Shown here piece after piece: positions 15,517 to 23,762 of a stretch of 24,870 bases of DNA. This DNA is from Arcobacter sp. Lineage in GTDB: Bacteria > Campylobacterota > Campylobacteria > Campylobacterales > Arcobacteraceae. The translations under genes and the position numbers were made by a program. Where the stretch lies: assembly GCA_016744485.1 (NCBI GenBank), contig JADGEG010000005.1:1-24870 (forward strand), written 5' to 3'. Numbering within the stretch: the stretch's first letter is position 1; every line of letters begins with the position of its first letter. The notes under the pieces are model-generated. The model was not told where the DNA came from. It saw nothing but the letters and a program-made list of their open reading frames with translations, and did not search any database.

Positions 15517-16677
15517 ATGAGTGAAGAAATATTAATAATAATATCTATTTCATTAATAATATTTGCCGCACCATTATTATCAAAACTATTTAGACTTCCT
15601 ACGATAACAATTGAGATTATGCTAGGAGCTCTTGCTGCATATTTTGCTTTTATTGTAGATCATGCTATTTTAAAATTAGTTGCTGAGCTTGGATTTTTGT
15701 ATTTAATGTTTTTAGCAGGACTTGAAGTTGATTTAAAAAAACTTCTAAATATCTCATCTAATCTTTTAAAAAAAGCTCTTTTATATAATGCTATTTTATT
15801 TTTATTTTCAACTTTAATTACAAAATATTTTAATTTAAGTAATATTTTCATTGTTATTTTACCATTAATTTCTATTGGTTTGTTAGCTACTTTAAAAAAA
15901 GAATATGGTGATACACAATGGATTCGTTTATCAATTTTAGTAGGTTTAATTGGTGAAATTATTTCTATAATGGCATTAACTATGGTATCAGCAGCTTTAG
16001 AATTTGGACTTAACTGGGAATTTTATAAAACGATTATTTTATTTATTGTTTTTATGTCTTCAATGTTCTTTTTATATAAACTATTTCATAATGTAATATG
16101 GTGGTACCCTGAAATTAAAACTTATTTGATGCCAAAACAAGACCATCAAGAACAAGATATACGCATTTCTATGGCAATATTTTTTTTAATGATTGCTGTT
16201 ATGATGTATTTACATTTAGAAGTTGCTTTTGGTGCTTTTGTAGCAGGAACATTTATAACAACTTTTTTTGAAAAACATAATAATAAGCTATCTAATAAAT
16301 TAGAACATTTTGGTTTTGGATGGCTTGTTCCTATATTTTTTATTTATATAGGATCTTCATTTGAATTAGATGCTTTATTAAAAGATGGATTACTTCAAAA
16401 GTCATTTTTAATTGTATTATCAATGATAAGTATTAGACTAATAGCATCATTGTTGTTTATAAAAGATCTAGGCAAAGATAAATTTTTTGTAATAGGATTA
16501 TCTCACTCTATGCCCTTGACTTTACTGATTGCAGTTTCTACTTTAGCTTATCATAATCACTCAATTACTCAGTATTACTATTATGCTTTTATTTTGGCAG
16601 CTATTTTAGAAGTATTAATAGTAATGATAATAATAAAAATTTTATCTAATATCATTAAGTTAAAACATAAAACTTAA
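15517..16677 (+). CDS. Cation:proton antiporter, CPA2 family membrane protein
   Basis: A 386-residue inner-membrane protein with about 11-12 hydrophobic segments over its whole length, in the Na+/H+ exchanger fold (PF00999-type). The segment 'AELGFLYLMFLAGLEVDLKK' (56-75) is the characteristic fourth-helix motif of KefB/GerN/NapA-like antiporters. 'HLEVAFGAFVAGTFI' and 'FGWLVPIFFIYIGSSFEL' are also typical of the family. There is no C-terminal RCK/TrkA domain, so it is not a full Kef potassium efflux system. The ion is not predictable. Where many CPA2 members have an aspartate in the core helix, here 'LIGEIIS' offers Glu147. The gene follows bioB by 13 bases and its stop is 11 bases from the convergent AMIN gene. 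Confidence 0.85.
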   Translation: MSEEILIIISISLIIFAAPLLSKLFRLPTITIEIMLGALAAYFAFIVDHAILKLVAELGFLYLMFLAGLEVDLKKLLNISSNLLKKALLYNAILFLFSTLITKYFNLSNIFIVILPLISIGLLATLKKEYGDTQWIRLSILVGLIGEIISIMALTMVSAALEFGLNWEFYKTIILFIVFMSSMFFLYKLFHNVIWWYPEIKTYLMPKQDHQEQDIRISMAIFFLMIAVMMYLHLEVAFGAFVAGTFITTFFEKHNNKLSNKLEHFGFGWLVPIFFIYIGSSFELDALLKDGLLQKSFLIVLSMISIRLIASLLFIKDLGKDKFFVIGLSHSMPLTLLIAVSTLAYHNHSITQYYYYAFILAAILEVLIVMIIIKILSNIIKLKHKT

Positions 16678-16688
16678 ATATTAAAATT

Positions 16689-17405
16689 TTATTTATTTAC
16701 TATACTAACTAATTTATCATTGTATGTTATTTTATAACTTTGAGGCATATTCTTTACCTTTATTGCAAGTCTAAAAAATTTATATTTATAATGATTACCA
16801 ACTGTTATATTTTGGTAATGAGATGATTCTAACTCTACTCTTTTAGTCAACAAAGAAACTCTAGCTTTGTAATCAATAACAATTTTTTTACTCTTAGGAA
16901 GTATAAATTTCTTTAATATTTTGTATTTTGAATGAATTTCTAATTTATTATCAGTAAATTCAACTTTTATAAAAGGCAGTATTGTTTTTTGATAAGATAT
17001 ATCACTTCTTGGTTTTACATAAATAACTGGATCTTTTTTTATGGCTTTTTTGATAATATTTTTAGTTGTATTTAAAGATTTAATTTGAGCTTTGTTAATT
17101 AATTCTTTCACTTTTTTTTCGGTTAATACAGTTGTTTTTTTCTTTATTGGTACTATTTGTTTACTTGCTTCTTTTTTTATATTCGTATGAGAATTTTTAT
17201 TATTTGTCTTTTGTTTTTTGATTATTCTTTGTATTTTTTTAATGTATTCTTGTTCTAGCATCTCACTAGTATGGTTCTCTTCTATTTCGATTAATCTTGC
17301 TATTTCTTCTTCATATGCATCAGTTGCTTCAAAAGGATTTTCTCTTGCATTGAGATTATATACTTGTAATAACAAAATTAATGTAAATAATAATAACTTT
17401 TTCAT
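16689..17405 (-). CDS. Secreted AMIN-domain protein (CgpA-like)
   Basis: A signal peptide is visible (MKK, then a leucine-rich core, cleavage likely after Ala20 in 'NLNA'), so the 238-residue protein is exported to the periplasm. Mature residues begin 'RENPFEAT'. The middle (about 50-120) is very lysine rich and probably disordered or helical. Residues about 140-236 form a beta-rich C-terminal domain ('FIKVEFTDNKLEIHSKY', 'KFFRLAIKVKNMPQSYKI') that looks like an AMIN domain, which in other proteins targets envelope machinery to peptidoglycan or secretins. In Campylobacter a similar AMIN protein (CgpA, a known N-glycoprotein) follows eno and a small gene in the same way; that link is from memory. 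A single sequon E-E-N-H-T is present at 42-46. Its start overlaps the upstream stop as TAATG. Confidence 0.72.
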   Translation of the reverse strand: MKKLLLFTLILLLQVYNLNARENPFEATDAYEEEIARLIEIEENHTSEMLEQEYIKKIQRIIKKQKTNNKNSHTNIKKEASKQIVPIKKKTTVLTEKKVKELINKAQIKSLNTTKNIIKKAIKKDPVIYVKPRSDISYQKTILPFIKVEFTDNKLEIHSKYKILKKFILPKSKKIVIDYKARVSLLTKRVELESSHYQNITVGNHYKYKFFRLAIKVKNMPQSYKITYNDKLVSIVNK

Positions 17406-17644
17406 TAGTTTGGCTCCAAATTTTTTAATTCAAAATATTCTTTTTGTAATCTTGCATTATTTTCTTGTAGTTTAAGAATTTCTATTTTTAAATATTCTTT
17501 TTTATCATTTAAAGAGGTAAATACTTCTATAGAATTATTTCCAAATAATATGTTTGCTACATGATAACTAAATAATATAGTTATTAGAATGGAAATTATC
17601 GTAATAAGTACAAAATTTTTTAGCTTAAGAATAGTATTTTTCAT
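17405..17644 (-). CDS. Small FtsB/DivIC-like membrane coiled-coil protein
   Basis: This 79-residue protein has a short basic N-terminus, one membrane helix (about 11-34), and a C-terminal coiled coil (about 47-75) with the pattern 'LKIEILKLQENNARLQKEY'. That arrangement is the hallmark of septum formation initiator proteins (FtsB/DivIC), which join FtsL and FtsQ at the division site. However, it ends at 'ELKNLEPN', before the E-x-A-R segment normal in FtsB, so the assignment is tentative. It sits 10 bases after eno and overlaps the AMIN gene by one base, the same neighbourhood that FtsB has beside eno in many proteobacteria. Confidence 0.65.
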   Translation of the reverse strand: MKNTILKLKNFVLITIISILITILFSYHVANILFGNNSIEVFTSLNDKKEYLKIEILKLQENNARLQKEYFELKNLEPN

Positions 17645-17654
17645 TATTTATTTC

Positions 17655-18923
17655 TTAAAATATTTCTTTTCCTAAATATTCAGAATAAGAAATTTCAGTT
17701 CCAATTTCTAAAAGTCTATTATATTTAGCAATTCTATCACTTCTTGATGTACTTCCTGTTTTAATTTGACCACAATTTAAAGCAACTGCAAAATCAGCTA
17801 TAAAAGTATCTTCGCTTTCACCGCTTCTATGAGACATTACACAAGTATAATTATTTCTTTGAGCAAGTCTAATAGTAAGCATAGTTTCACTTATTGTTCC
17901 TATTTGATTTGGTTTAATTAAAACAGAGTTTGCTATGTTTTTTTTGATACCTTCATTTAGAATTGAAGCATTTGTAACAAATAAATCATCTCCAACTAGT
18001 TGTATTTTTGATCCAAGTTCTTTTGTTAGTATCCCCCATCCATTCCAGTCATCTTCGCTTAAACCATCTTCAATTGACACAATAGGATATTTTTCACATA
18101 AATTTACATAATATTTAACTAATTCTTTGCTTGTTAATTCTTTGTTTTCTGATTTTAATATATATAATCCATTTTTATTTATAAGCTCAGATGCAGCGAC
18201 ATCAAGTCCTAATACTATTTGTTCACCTGCTTTATAACCAGCAAGCAAAATAGCTTTCATAATTATTTCTAATGGTTCTTCATTTGATTTTAAATTTGGA
18301 GCAAAACCACCTTCATCGCCAACAGCAGTTGATTCTCCCATTTTATCAATAATTTTTTTTAGTGTTTGATATATTTCAGAAACAGCTCTAAGACTTTCAT
18401 TAAAATCTTCAAAACCAATAGGTATAATCATATATTCTTGAAAATCTACAGAATTATTTGCATGCTCCCCACCGTTTATGATATTGAACATAGGAACAGG
18501 CATGGTCATAGCATTTGCACCACCTAAGTATCTATATAAAGGAATATCAAGAGAAGCTGCAGCTGCACGTGCAACAGCCATAGATACACCCAAAACGGCA
18601 TTTGCACCAAGATGAGCATAATTTGATGTTCCATCAATTTCTTTCATAGTAGCGTCTATTTGAGCTTGATTATAAGGACTCATTCCTAATAATTCATCAC
18701 AAATTAGTGTATTTACATTTTGTACAGCTTTTAAAACACCTTTACCAAAATATCTATCATCACCATCTCTTAACTCTAACGCTTCTCTTTTCCCTGTACT
18801 TGCTCCACTTGGTACAATTGCACTTTGTTTTGTACCATCACTTAAAATAACTGTAGCTCTTACAGTTGGGTTCCCTCTTGAGTCTATAACTTCATCAGCA
18901 TAAACATTATCAATAAATACCAT
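17655..18923 (-). CDS. eno: Enolase (phosphopyruvate hydratase)
   Basis: Enolase interconverts 2-phosphoglycerate and phosphoenolpyruvate. The N-terminal 'DSRGNPTVRATVIL' and 'VPSGASTGKREA', the middle 'INGGEHANNSVDFQEYM' and 'AVGDEGGFAPNL', Mg-binding acidic residues in 'GLDVAASE', 'SIEDGLSEDDW' and 'LVGDDLFVTN', and the signature 'VLIKPNQIGTISET' are all present. The C-terminal 'SHRSGESEDTFIAD' and 'KTGSTSRSDRIAKYN' complete the active site. The length of 422 aa is standard. ATG 18923 has AAGGAG six bases upstream. A TATAAT box lies in the 67-base gap to pyk, so eno probably has its own promoter and also drives the two small envelope genes behind it. Confidence 0.98.
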   Translation of the reverse strand: MVFIDNVYADEVIDSRGNPTVRATVILSDGTKQSAIVPSGASTGKREALELRDGDDRYFGKGVLKAVQNVNTLICDELLGMSPYNQAQIDATMKEIDGTSNYAHLGANAVLGVSMAVARAAAASLDIPLYRYLGGANAMTMPVPMFNIINGGEHANNSVDFQEYMIIPIGFEDFNESLRAVSEIYQTLKKIIDKMGESTAVGDEGGFAPNLKSNEEPLEIIMKAILLAGYKAGEQIVLGLDVAASELINKNGLYILKSENKELTSKELVKYYVNLCEKYPIVSIEDGLSEDDWNGWGILTKELGSKIQLVGDDLFVTNASILNEGIKKNIANSVLIKPNQIGTISETMLTIRLAQRNNYTCVMSHRSGESEDTFIADFAVALNCGQIKTGSTSRSDRIAKYNRLLEIGTEISYSEYLGKEIF

Positions 18924-18959
18924 TCATTTCTCCTTGCATAAAAATAATTAAATATAATT

Positions 18960-18965
18960 ATTATA
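18960..18965 (-). promoter_or_regulatory. Candidate -10 box of eno
   Basis: On the minus strand this reads TATAAT (context GATATAATAATTA), 37 bases before the eno ATG, with an expected start near 18953. No -35 box is recognisable in the AT-rich upstream DNA, which includes the end of pyk. Confidence 0.45.
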
Positions 18966-18990
18966 TCTAAAATATTATTCGTATATTCTT

Positions 18991-20430
18991 TTATAATTTT
19001 AAATTTAAATAATATAAAATTTCACTTTGATTTAAAACTTTAATAATATTTGTACTTCCTGGAACCCCTGCTGGATAACCAACAGTAACTATATATGGAC
19101 CTTTTTTATCTAATAAGTTTTTTTCATTTAAAATTTTAAGCATTTTTCCTATCATCTTGCTACTATGTCCTTCTTTAACAGTAGCAATAGCATTAACTCC
19201 CCATACAAGGCATAAAGAAGATAAAACTTTTTTCTTATGAGAAAAGGCTAAGATAGGAGTCTTCGGTCTATATCGCGACATTCGTATAGCACTTTGCCCA
19301 GAAGATGTTAAAGCTAATATACCTTTTGCATTTATATCATCGGCTAATTTTGTAGCAGTGGCTTGAATAACATCAGAAGTATCTAAATAATTCATTTTAT
19401 ATTGTTTAACATAATTATAAATTTTTTCTGTGTTTCTAATAATATTACTCATAGTTTCAACCACATTAGCAGGGTTAGTACCTATTGCACTTTCTTCACT
19501 AAGCATTACAGCATCAGTTCCATCTAAAACAGCATTTGCAACATCTGAAATTTCAGCCCTTGTAGCTCTTTCATTTGTAGTCATTGATAAAAGCATTTGA
19601 GTTGCAGTTATTACTGGTTTTGAAGCTTCATTTGCTTTTTTAATAAGTTTTTTTTGTATATTTGGAACTTCATAATAAGGAACTTCTATTCCTAGATCTC
19701 CCCTTGCAACCATAAGTCCATCACTTGCTTCTAAAATTTCATCAATATTAGAAACTGCATCAAATTTTTCAATTTTTGCTATTAATTTTCCTTTATATCC
19801 ATTTAATAGTTTTCTTGCATGTAACATATCTTCTTTATTTTGAACAAAAGAAATTGCAAAATAATCAACTTTGTTTTCTATTCCCCAAGCTATATCTATC
19901 TCATCTTTTTTTGTAATTACATTAATATCTATTACAGTATTTGGGAAATTTATTCCCTTTCTTGAGCTTAATATTCCTGCATTTTCTATTTTTGCAATAA
20001 TTTCATTTCCTACTTGAATGATTTTTGCTCTAATAGTACCATCATATAAATATATATATTCATTGATTTTTACTTTTTGAAGCAGTTCGGGATAATTTAT
20101 TGATACTATATATTTATTGTCTTCTTTTTTATATCCTACAATTTCATCTTTTATAAAGGTGATTTCATCATTTATTTCTAAAATAAAATGTTCTGTTAAG
20201 TCTCCAATTCTAACCTTTGGTCCTGAAATATCTTGTAAAACCCCAACTGTTGTATCTGTATTTTTCATAGCTATTTTTATGTTATTTAATGTTTGAAGAT
20301 GATACTCATGACTTCCATGTGAAAAATTTAATCTAAATATATTTGCACCAGCTTTTATTAGATCTTCTATAATTTCTACTGTATCACTTTTTGGCCCCAA
20401 TGTGGCTAGAATTTTTGTTTTTTTATCCAT
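18991..20430 (-). CDS. pyk: Pyruvate kinase
   Basis: Pyruvate kinase transfers phosphate from phosphoenolpyruvate to ADP. Visible landmarks are 'ILATLGPKSD' at the N-terminus, 'FRLNFSHGS' (Arg33, Asn35, Ser37), 'AKIEKFDAV' with the catalytic Lys219 and Mg-binding Glu221, 'ARGDLGIEVP' with Asp245, 'VITATQMLLSM' with Thr276, and 'RAEISDVANAVLDGTDAVML'. The usual MLESM and GETA positions read MLLSM and EESA here. Position 72 ('GPKVRIG') is lysine where potassium-dependent enzymes have glutamate. The 479 aa cover the A, B and C domains with no extra domain. ATG 20430 has AAGGAAG just upstream. eno, 67 bases downstream, catalyses the preceding glycolytic step. Confidence 0.97.
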   Translation of the reverse strand: MDKKTKILATLGPKSDTVEIIEDLIKAGANIFRLNFSHGSHEYHLQTLNNIKIAMKNTDTTVGVLQDISGPKVRIGDLTEHFILEINDEITFIKDEIVGYKKEDNKYIVSINYPELLQKVKINEYIYLYDGTIRAKIIQVGNEIIAKIENAGILSSRKGINFPNTVIDINVITKKDEIDIAWGIENKVDYFAISFVQNKEDMLHARKLLNGYKGKLIAKIEKFDAVSNIDEILEASDGLMVARGDLGIEVPYYEVPNIQKKLIKKANEASKPVITATQMLLSMTTNERATRAEISDVANAVLDGTDAVMLSEESAIGTNPANVVETMSNIIRNTEKIYNYVKQYKMNYLDTSDVIQATATKLADDINAKGILALTSSGQSAIRMSRYRPKTPILAFSHKKKVLSSLCLVWGVNAIATVKEGHSSKMIGKMLKILNEKNLLDKKGPYIVTVGYPAGVPGSTNIIKVLNQSEILYYLNLKL

Positions 20431-20465
20431 AAAACTTCCTTTATAATATTTACTTTTTACCTGTT

Positions 20466-20474
20466 GTTATAATA
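20466..20474 (-). promoter_or_regulatory. Candidate -10 region of pyk
   Basis: The minus strand reads TTATTATAACAAC here, offering TATAAC (20466-20471) or TATTAT (20469-20474), about 36-44 bases before the pyk ATG. The same bases read TATAAT (20468-20473) on the plus strand, so the direction is ambiguous. Confidence 0.35.
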
Positions 20475-20683
20475 AAGCCAAACACCTATATTACCTACTG
20501 TATCAAGCTTTACTTTACCAATTCACCGAATATAATATCAAATTGTGGCTTAATAAACAAGCAGTAAAGAAACATAACTGTGTAATAAAGCTTAATGATT
20601 ACTACAAAAAGTATGAATGATTTTGAAGAAAAAACCATGTTTTTTTCATTATTGTATTTGCAAGTTTTTTGACAGTTAATAAT

Positions 20684-20691
20684 GTTAGAAT
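20684..20691 (+). promoter_or_regulatory. Candidate extended -10 promoter of the ABC importer operon
   Basis: TAGAAT at 20686-20691 is preceded by TG (20683-20684) plus one base, the same extended -10 form seen before topA. The start point would be near 20697, leaving a short leader with AAGGAG six bases before ATG 20720. A perfect TTGACA at 20669-20674 is only 11 bases away, too close to act as its -35 box. TATAAT at 20531-20536 is an alternative with a longer leader. Confidence 0.4.
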
Positions 20692-20719
20692 GATTTTTAC
20701 ATTATAAAAGGAGACAATT

Positions 20720-22063
20720 ATGAGTTTAAAAAAAATAGTCGTAACTAGTGTTACATCAGTAGTATTAGCTGGTTCAATGAATGCTAATAATTTAGAAGAT
20801 AAGTTAGTGGTTATTACATCTTTTCCTAAAGATTTAACAAAATCATTCAAAAAAGGTTTTGAAAAAAAATATCCTAATGTAAAAGTTGAAATGTTAAAGA
20901 AAAAAACAACTGCAGGAATAAAATATATTCAAGAAACTAAAAGTAAAAATAAAGCAGATATATACTGGGTTTCGGCACCTGATGCTTTTGAAGTATTAAA
21001 AGATGATGGTTTATTACAAAAATATACATCTAAAGCGAAAGGTATTCCTGAAACTATTGGAACTTATCCCTTAAGTGATCCTGATGGTTACTACTCAGGA
21101 GTTGCAGCTGCTGGTTATGGAATAATGTGGAATAAAAGATATTTAAAAGCAAAAAAAATTCCAGCACCTGCTCAATGGAAAGATTTAGCCAAACCAGTTT
21201 ATCATGGACATGTAGGAATGAGTGCACCATCACGATCAGGTACTACTCACTTAACAGTTGAAACTATACTACAAGGTAAAAATGGTTGGACGCAAGGCTG
21301 GAGTGATATTAAACGAATGGCTGGAAACTTTAAAACAGTAACTGAACGAAGTTTTGGAGTACCAGATGGTGTAAATACAGGTTCATTTGGTGTTGGAATT
21401 GTAATTGATTTCTTTGGACTTTCTTCAAAAGCAAGTGGTTTTCCTGTAGATTTTACCTATCCAAGATATACAGCAGTTGTGCCTGCAAATGCTGGAATTA
21501 TAGCTAATGCACCCCACATTAATGCTGCTCGTACATTTATAGATTATTTAAGATCAAATGAAGGTCAAAGTATTTTATTACAACCAAAAATATCAAGACT
21601 ACCTATTAATCCTAAAGCATATGCTAATGCACCTAAAAATTTCCCTAATCCTTTTAAAGACTCTTCAATTGGAAAAGATATTAAATTTGATGTTAAGTTA
21701 TCAAAATCAAGATATAACTTAGTAAATGCTTTGTTTGATGTTATGATTACTTATAGATTAGAAGATTTATCAAAAGCCACCAAAGCACTACAAAAAGCAC
21801 AAAAAATGTTAGCATCTAGTAATAATCCTAAAGCTAAAGAGTTAATTAAACAAGGATGGGATTTAATTGATGAAACTCCTGTTTCAAATCAACTATCTTT
21901 AACAGATGATTTTACAGCTATTTTTAAAACTAAACGTAAAAAAAGAACGGATAAAGTTTATGGGAGACAAGCTGAAGTAGAAGAGAAGTGGGATCGAACA
22001 GTAAAAGATAATTATCAAAAAGCAAAAACTTTAGCAAATTTAGCTATAGATTTACTTAAGTAA
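20720..22063 (+). CDS. Periplasmic solute-binding protein of an iron/organophosphate-type ABC importer
   Basis: The N-terminus 'MSLKKIVVTSVTSVVLAGS' is a signal peptide with likely cleavage after Ala22. The mature protein starts with 'LVVITSFPKDLTKSFKKGFE', has 'ADIYWVSAPDAFEVLKDDGL', and later 'NAARTFIDYLRSNEGQS', the standard order for class C/D-type extracellular binding proteins of the ferric-iron, phosphoglycerate (PgtC), hexose-phosphate (AfuA) and aminoethylphosphonate group. In ferric-binding FbpA a tyrosine pair lies before the last strand; the aligned place here appears to read 'VIDFFGL' (Phe231/232), so iron is doubtful. At 447 aa it is about 100 residues longer than FbpA, with a helical, charged C-terminal extension (about 335-447). 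AAGGAG six bases before ATG makes a strong start. The permease follows by seven bases. Confidence 0.82.
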   Translation: MSLKKIVVTSVTSVVLAGSMNANNLEDKLVVITSFPKDLTKSFKKGFEKKYPNVKVEMLKKKTTAGIKYIQETKSKNKADIYWVSAPDAFEVLKDDGLLQKYTSKAKGIPETIGTYPLSDPDGYYSGVAAAGYGIMWNKRYLKAKKIPAPAQWKDLAKPVYHGHVGMSAPSRSGTTHLTVETILQGKNGWTQGWSDIKRMAGNFKTVTERSFGVPDGVNTGSFGVGIVIDFFGLSSKASGFPVDFTYPRYTAVVPANAGIIANAPHINAARTFIDYLRSNEGQSILLQPKISRLPINPKAYANAPKNFPNPFKDSSIGKDIKFDVKLSKSRYNLVNALFDVMITYRLEDLSKATKALQKAQKMLASSNNPKAKELIKQGWDLIDETPVSNQLSLTDDFTAIFKTKRKKRTDKVYGRQAEVEEKWDRTVKDNYQKAKTLANLAIDLLK

Positions 22064-22070
22064 TAAAGAT

Positions 22071-23762
22071 ATGTTATCTAAAGTTTCATTTGGCGAAAAA
22101 GGGCTATTTTTTGTAATAGCTCTTTTCCTGCTTATTTTTTTAGTTGGACCCATTGTTCAAGTATTTTATGTTGCATTTATAGATGTAAATACTAATAGTT
22201 TTACATTAAATAATTTTGCAGATTTTTTTAATACTTCTTTATTTAGAGAATCTTTTTATAATTCTTTTTATGTCTCAGCAATGTCTGTTGTTCTAGCTTC
22301 TATTATATCTTTACCACTTGCATACTATACAAGTAGATTTGATTTTAAAGGAAGTGTGATTATTCAAAGTTTAGGATTTATTCCTTTAATTATGCCCCCA
22401 TTTGTTGGAGCAGTTGCAATGCAATTGTTTTTTGGTGAAAATGGTAGTATAAATTTATATTTAGACGATACTTTTGGTTTTAAAATACCTTTTATGGATG
22501 GACTAAATGGAGTAATATTCGTACAAAGTATACATTATTTTCCATTCATATTATTAAACTTATCAGCAGCACTTAATAATATTGATAAAAGTATGGAAGA
22601 ATCTGCACAAAACTTAGGATCAAAAGGTTTTGGTTTATTTAGAAAAATAGTTTTTCCATTAGCAATGCCTGGATATATTGCAGGTGCTGTTTTAGTTTTT
22701 ATAAAAGTATTTGATGATTTAGGAACTCCTTTATTATTAAATGTAAATAATATGCTTGCACCTCAGGCATATTTAAGAATATCTTCAATAGGTATTGATG
22801 ATCCTATGGGATATGTTATTGCCGTTGTGTTAGTTATATTTTCACTTTTAGCTCTTGGTATTGCTGGATGGGCATTAAAGGGCAAAGATTATTCTACGAC
22901 TCAAAAAGGTGGAGGTGGTCTTAATAAAAGAAAAATGACTAAAATACAAGCTGTAGGAGCATATTCAATTGTAATATTTATTTTAATACTTGTATTATCA
23001 CCTCATTTTGCTTTAAGTATATTATCATTTGCAACTGTTTGGTCTTATAGTATATTACCAGATGCTTACACTTCAGCACATTATATGGAGGTTTTTACAG
23101 AAACTCCAGAATTTATAACTAATACATTGTTATATGCATCAGGTGCAGCCATTTTAGATATTATACTTGGAGTTAGTATTGCTTATTTAGTTATAAGAAG
23201 TAAAATAAAAATTAGAAAAACTTTAGATTATGTAGCTATGTCTGCATTAGCTGTTCCTGGATTGGTACTTGCAATTGGATATTTACGATCTTTTTCAGAT
23301 ATTGAATTACCAAATGGTCAGATACTGGCTTCTTGGTGGTTAATGTTAGTAATTGCTTTAGCTGTAAGAAGACTACCATATGCTTTAAGAGCTTGTACCG
23401 CTGCCTTGCAACAAGTATCAGTGTCATTAGAAGAAGCTAGTGAAAATTTAGGGGCTTCAAAATTTAAAACCATAAAAAAGATAACTATTCCTTTAATGGC
23501 AGGAGGGATTTTAGCAGGTTTTGTAACAAGTTTTGCAACAGCTGCAGTTGAATTATCTGCAACAATTATGCTGATTTCATCAGAATCAGATGCCCCATTA
23601 GCATATGGTATTTATATTTTTATGCAAAGTGCTTCAGGAAGGGGTGCAGGGGCAGCATTAGGAATTATAGCTGTAATAATTGTTGCATTCGGTACTTTTA
23701 TTTCTCATAGATTTATGGAAAGAAGCAGAAAACAAAGAGAAGGAAATAATAAAGATGAGTAA
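22071..23762 (+). CDS. ABC importer permease, two fused transmembrane domains
   Basis: A 563-residue inner-membrane protein made of two homologous BPD-type permease halves, each with about six helices. Each half carries the cytoplasmic EAA loop that docks on the ATPase: 'ESAQNLGSKGFGLFRKIVFP' at about 178-197, and 'EEASENLGASKFKTIKKITI' at about 454-473. Fused permeases of this kind occur in FbpB (iron), AfuB (hexose phosphate) and AepW/PhnU-type (phosphonate) importers, so the fold does not fix the substrate. A glycine and lysine-rich linker ('KGGGGLNKRK') separates the halves near 278-287. It starts seven bases after the binding-protein gene and its stop overlaps the ATPase start by eight bases. 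Confidence 0.92.
   Translation: MLSKVSFGEKGLFFVIALFLLIFLVGPIVQVFYVAFIDVNTNSFTLNNFADFFNTSLFRESFYNSFYVSAMSVVLASIISLPLAYYTSRFDFKGSVIIQSLGFIPLIMPPFVGAVAMQLFFGENGSINLYLDDTFGFKIPFMDGLNGVIFVQSIHYFPFILLNLSAALNNIDKSMEESAQNLGSKGFGLFRKIVFPLAMPGYIAGAVLVFIKVFDDLGTPLLLNVNNMLAPQAYLRISSIGIDDPMGYVIAVVLVIFSLLALGIAGWALKGKDYSTTQKGGGGLNKRKMTKIQAVGAYSIVIFILILVLSPHFALSILSFATVWSYSILPDAYTSAHYMEVFTETPEFITNTLLYASGAAILDIILGVSIAYLVIRSKIKIRKTLDYVAMSALAVPGLVLAIGYLRSFSDIELPNGQILASWWLMLVIALAVRRLPYALRACTAALQQVSVSLEEASENLGASKFKTIKKITIPLMAGGILAGFVTSFATAAVELSATIMLISSESDAPLAYGIYIFMQSASGRGAGAALGIIAVIIVAFGTFISHRFMERSRKQREGNNKDE

Noticed and set aside
18912..18927. Out-of-frame ATG at 18925-18927 before eno, giving a five-codon peptide
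   Set aside because: It lies only two bases after AAGGAG, too close for efficient initiation, and the eno ATG at 18923 is at the right distance.
20669..20674. Perfect TTGACA as a -35 box for the importer
   Set aside because: At 16-18 bases downstream there is no -10-like hexamer; the best box (TAGAAT) is only 11 bases away and fits an extended -10 form without a -35.
20602..20850. 82-codon minus-strand reading frame across the importer promoter
   Set aside because: It lies over the strong start and signal peptide of the binding-protein gene, has no ribosome-binding site, and shows no recognisable protein pattern.
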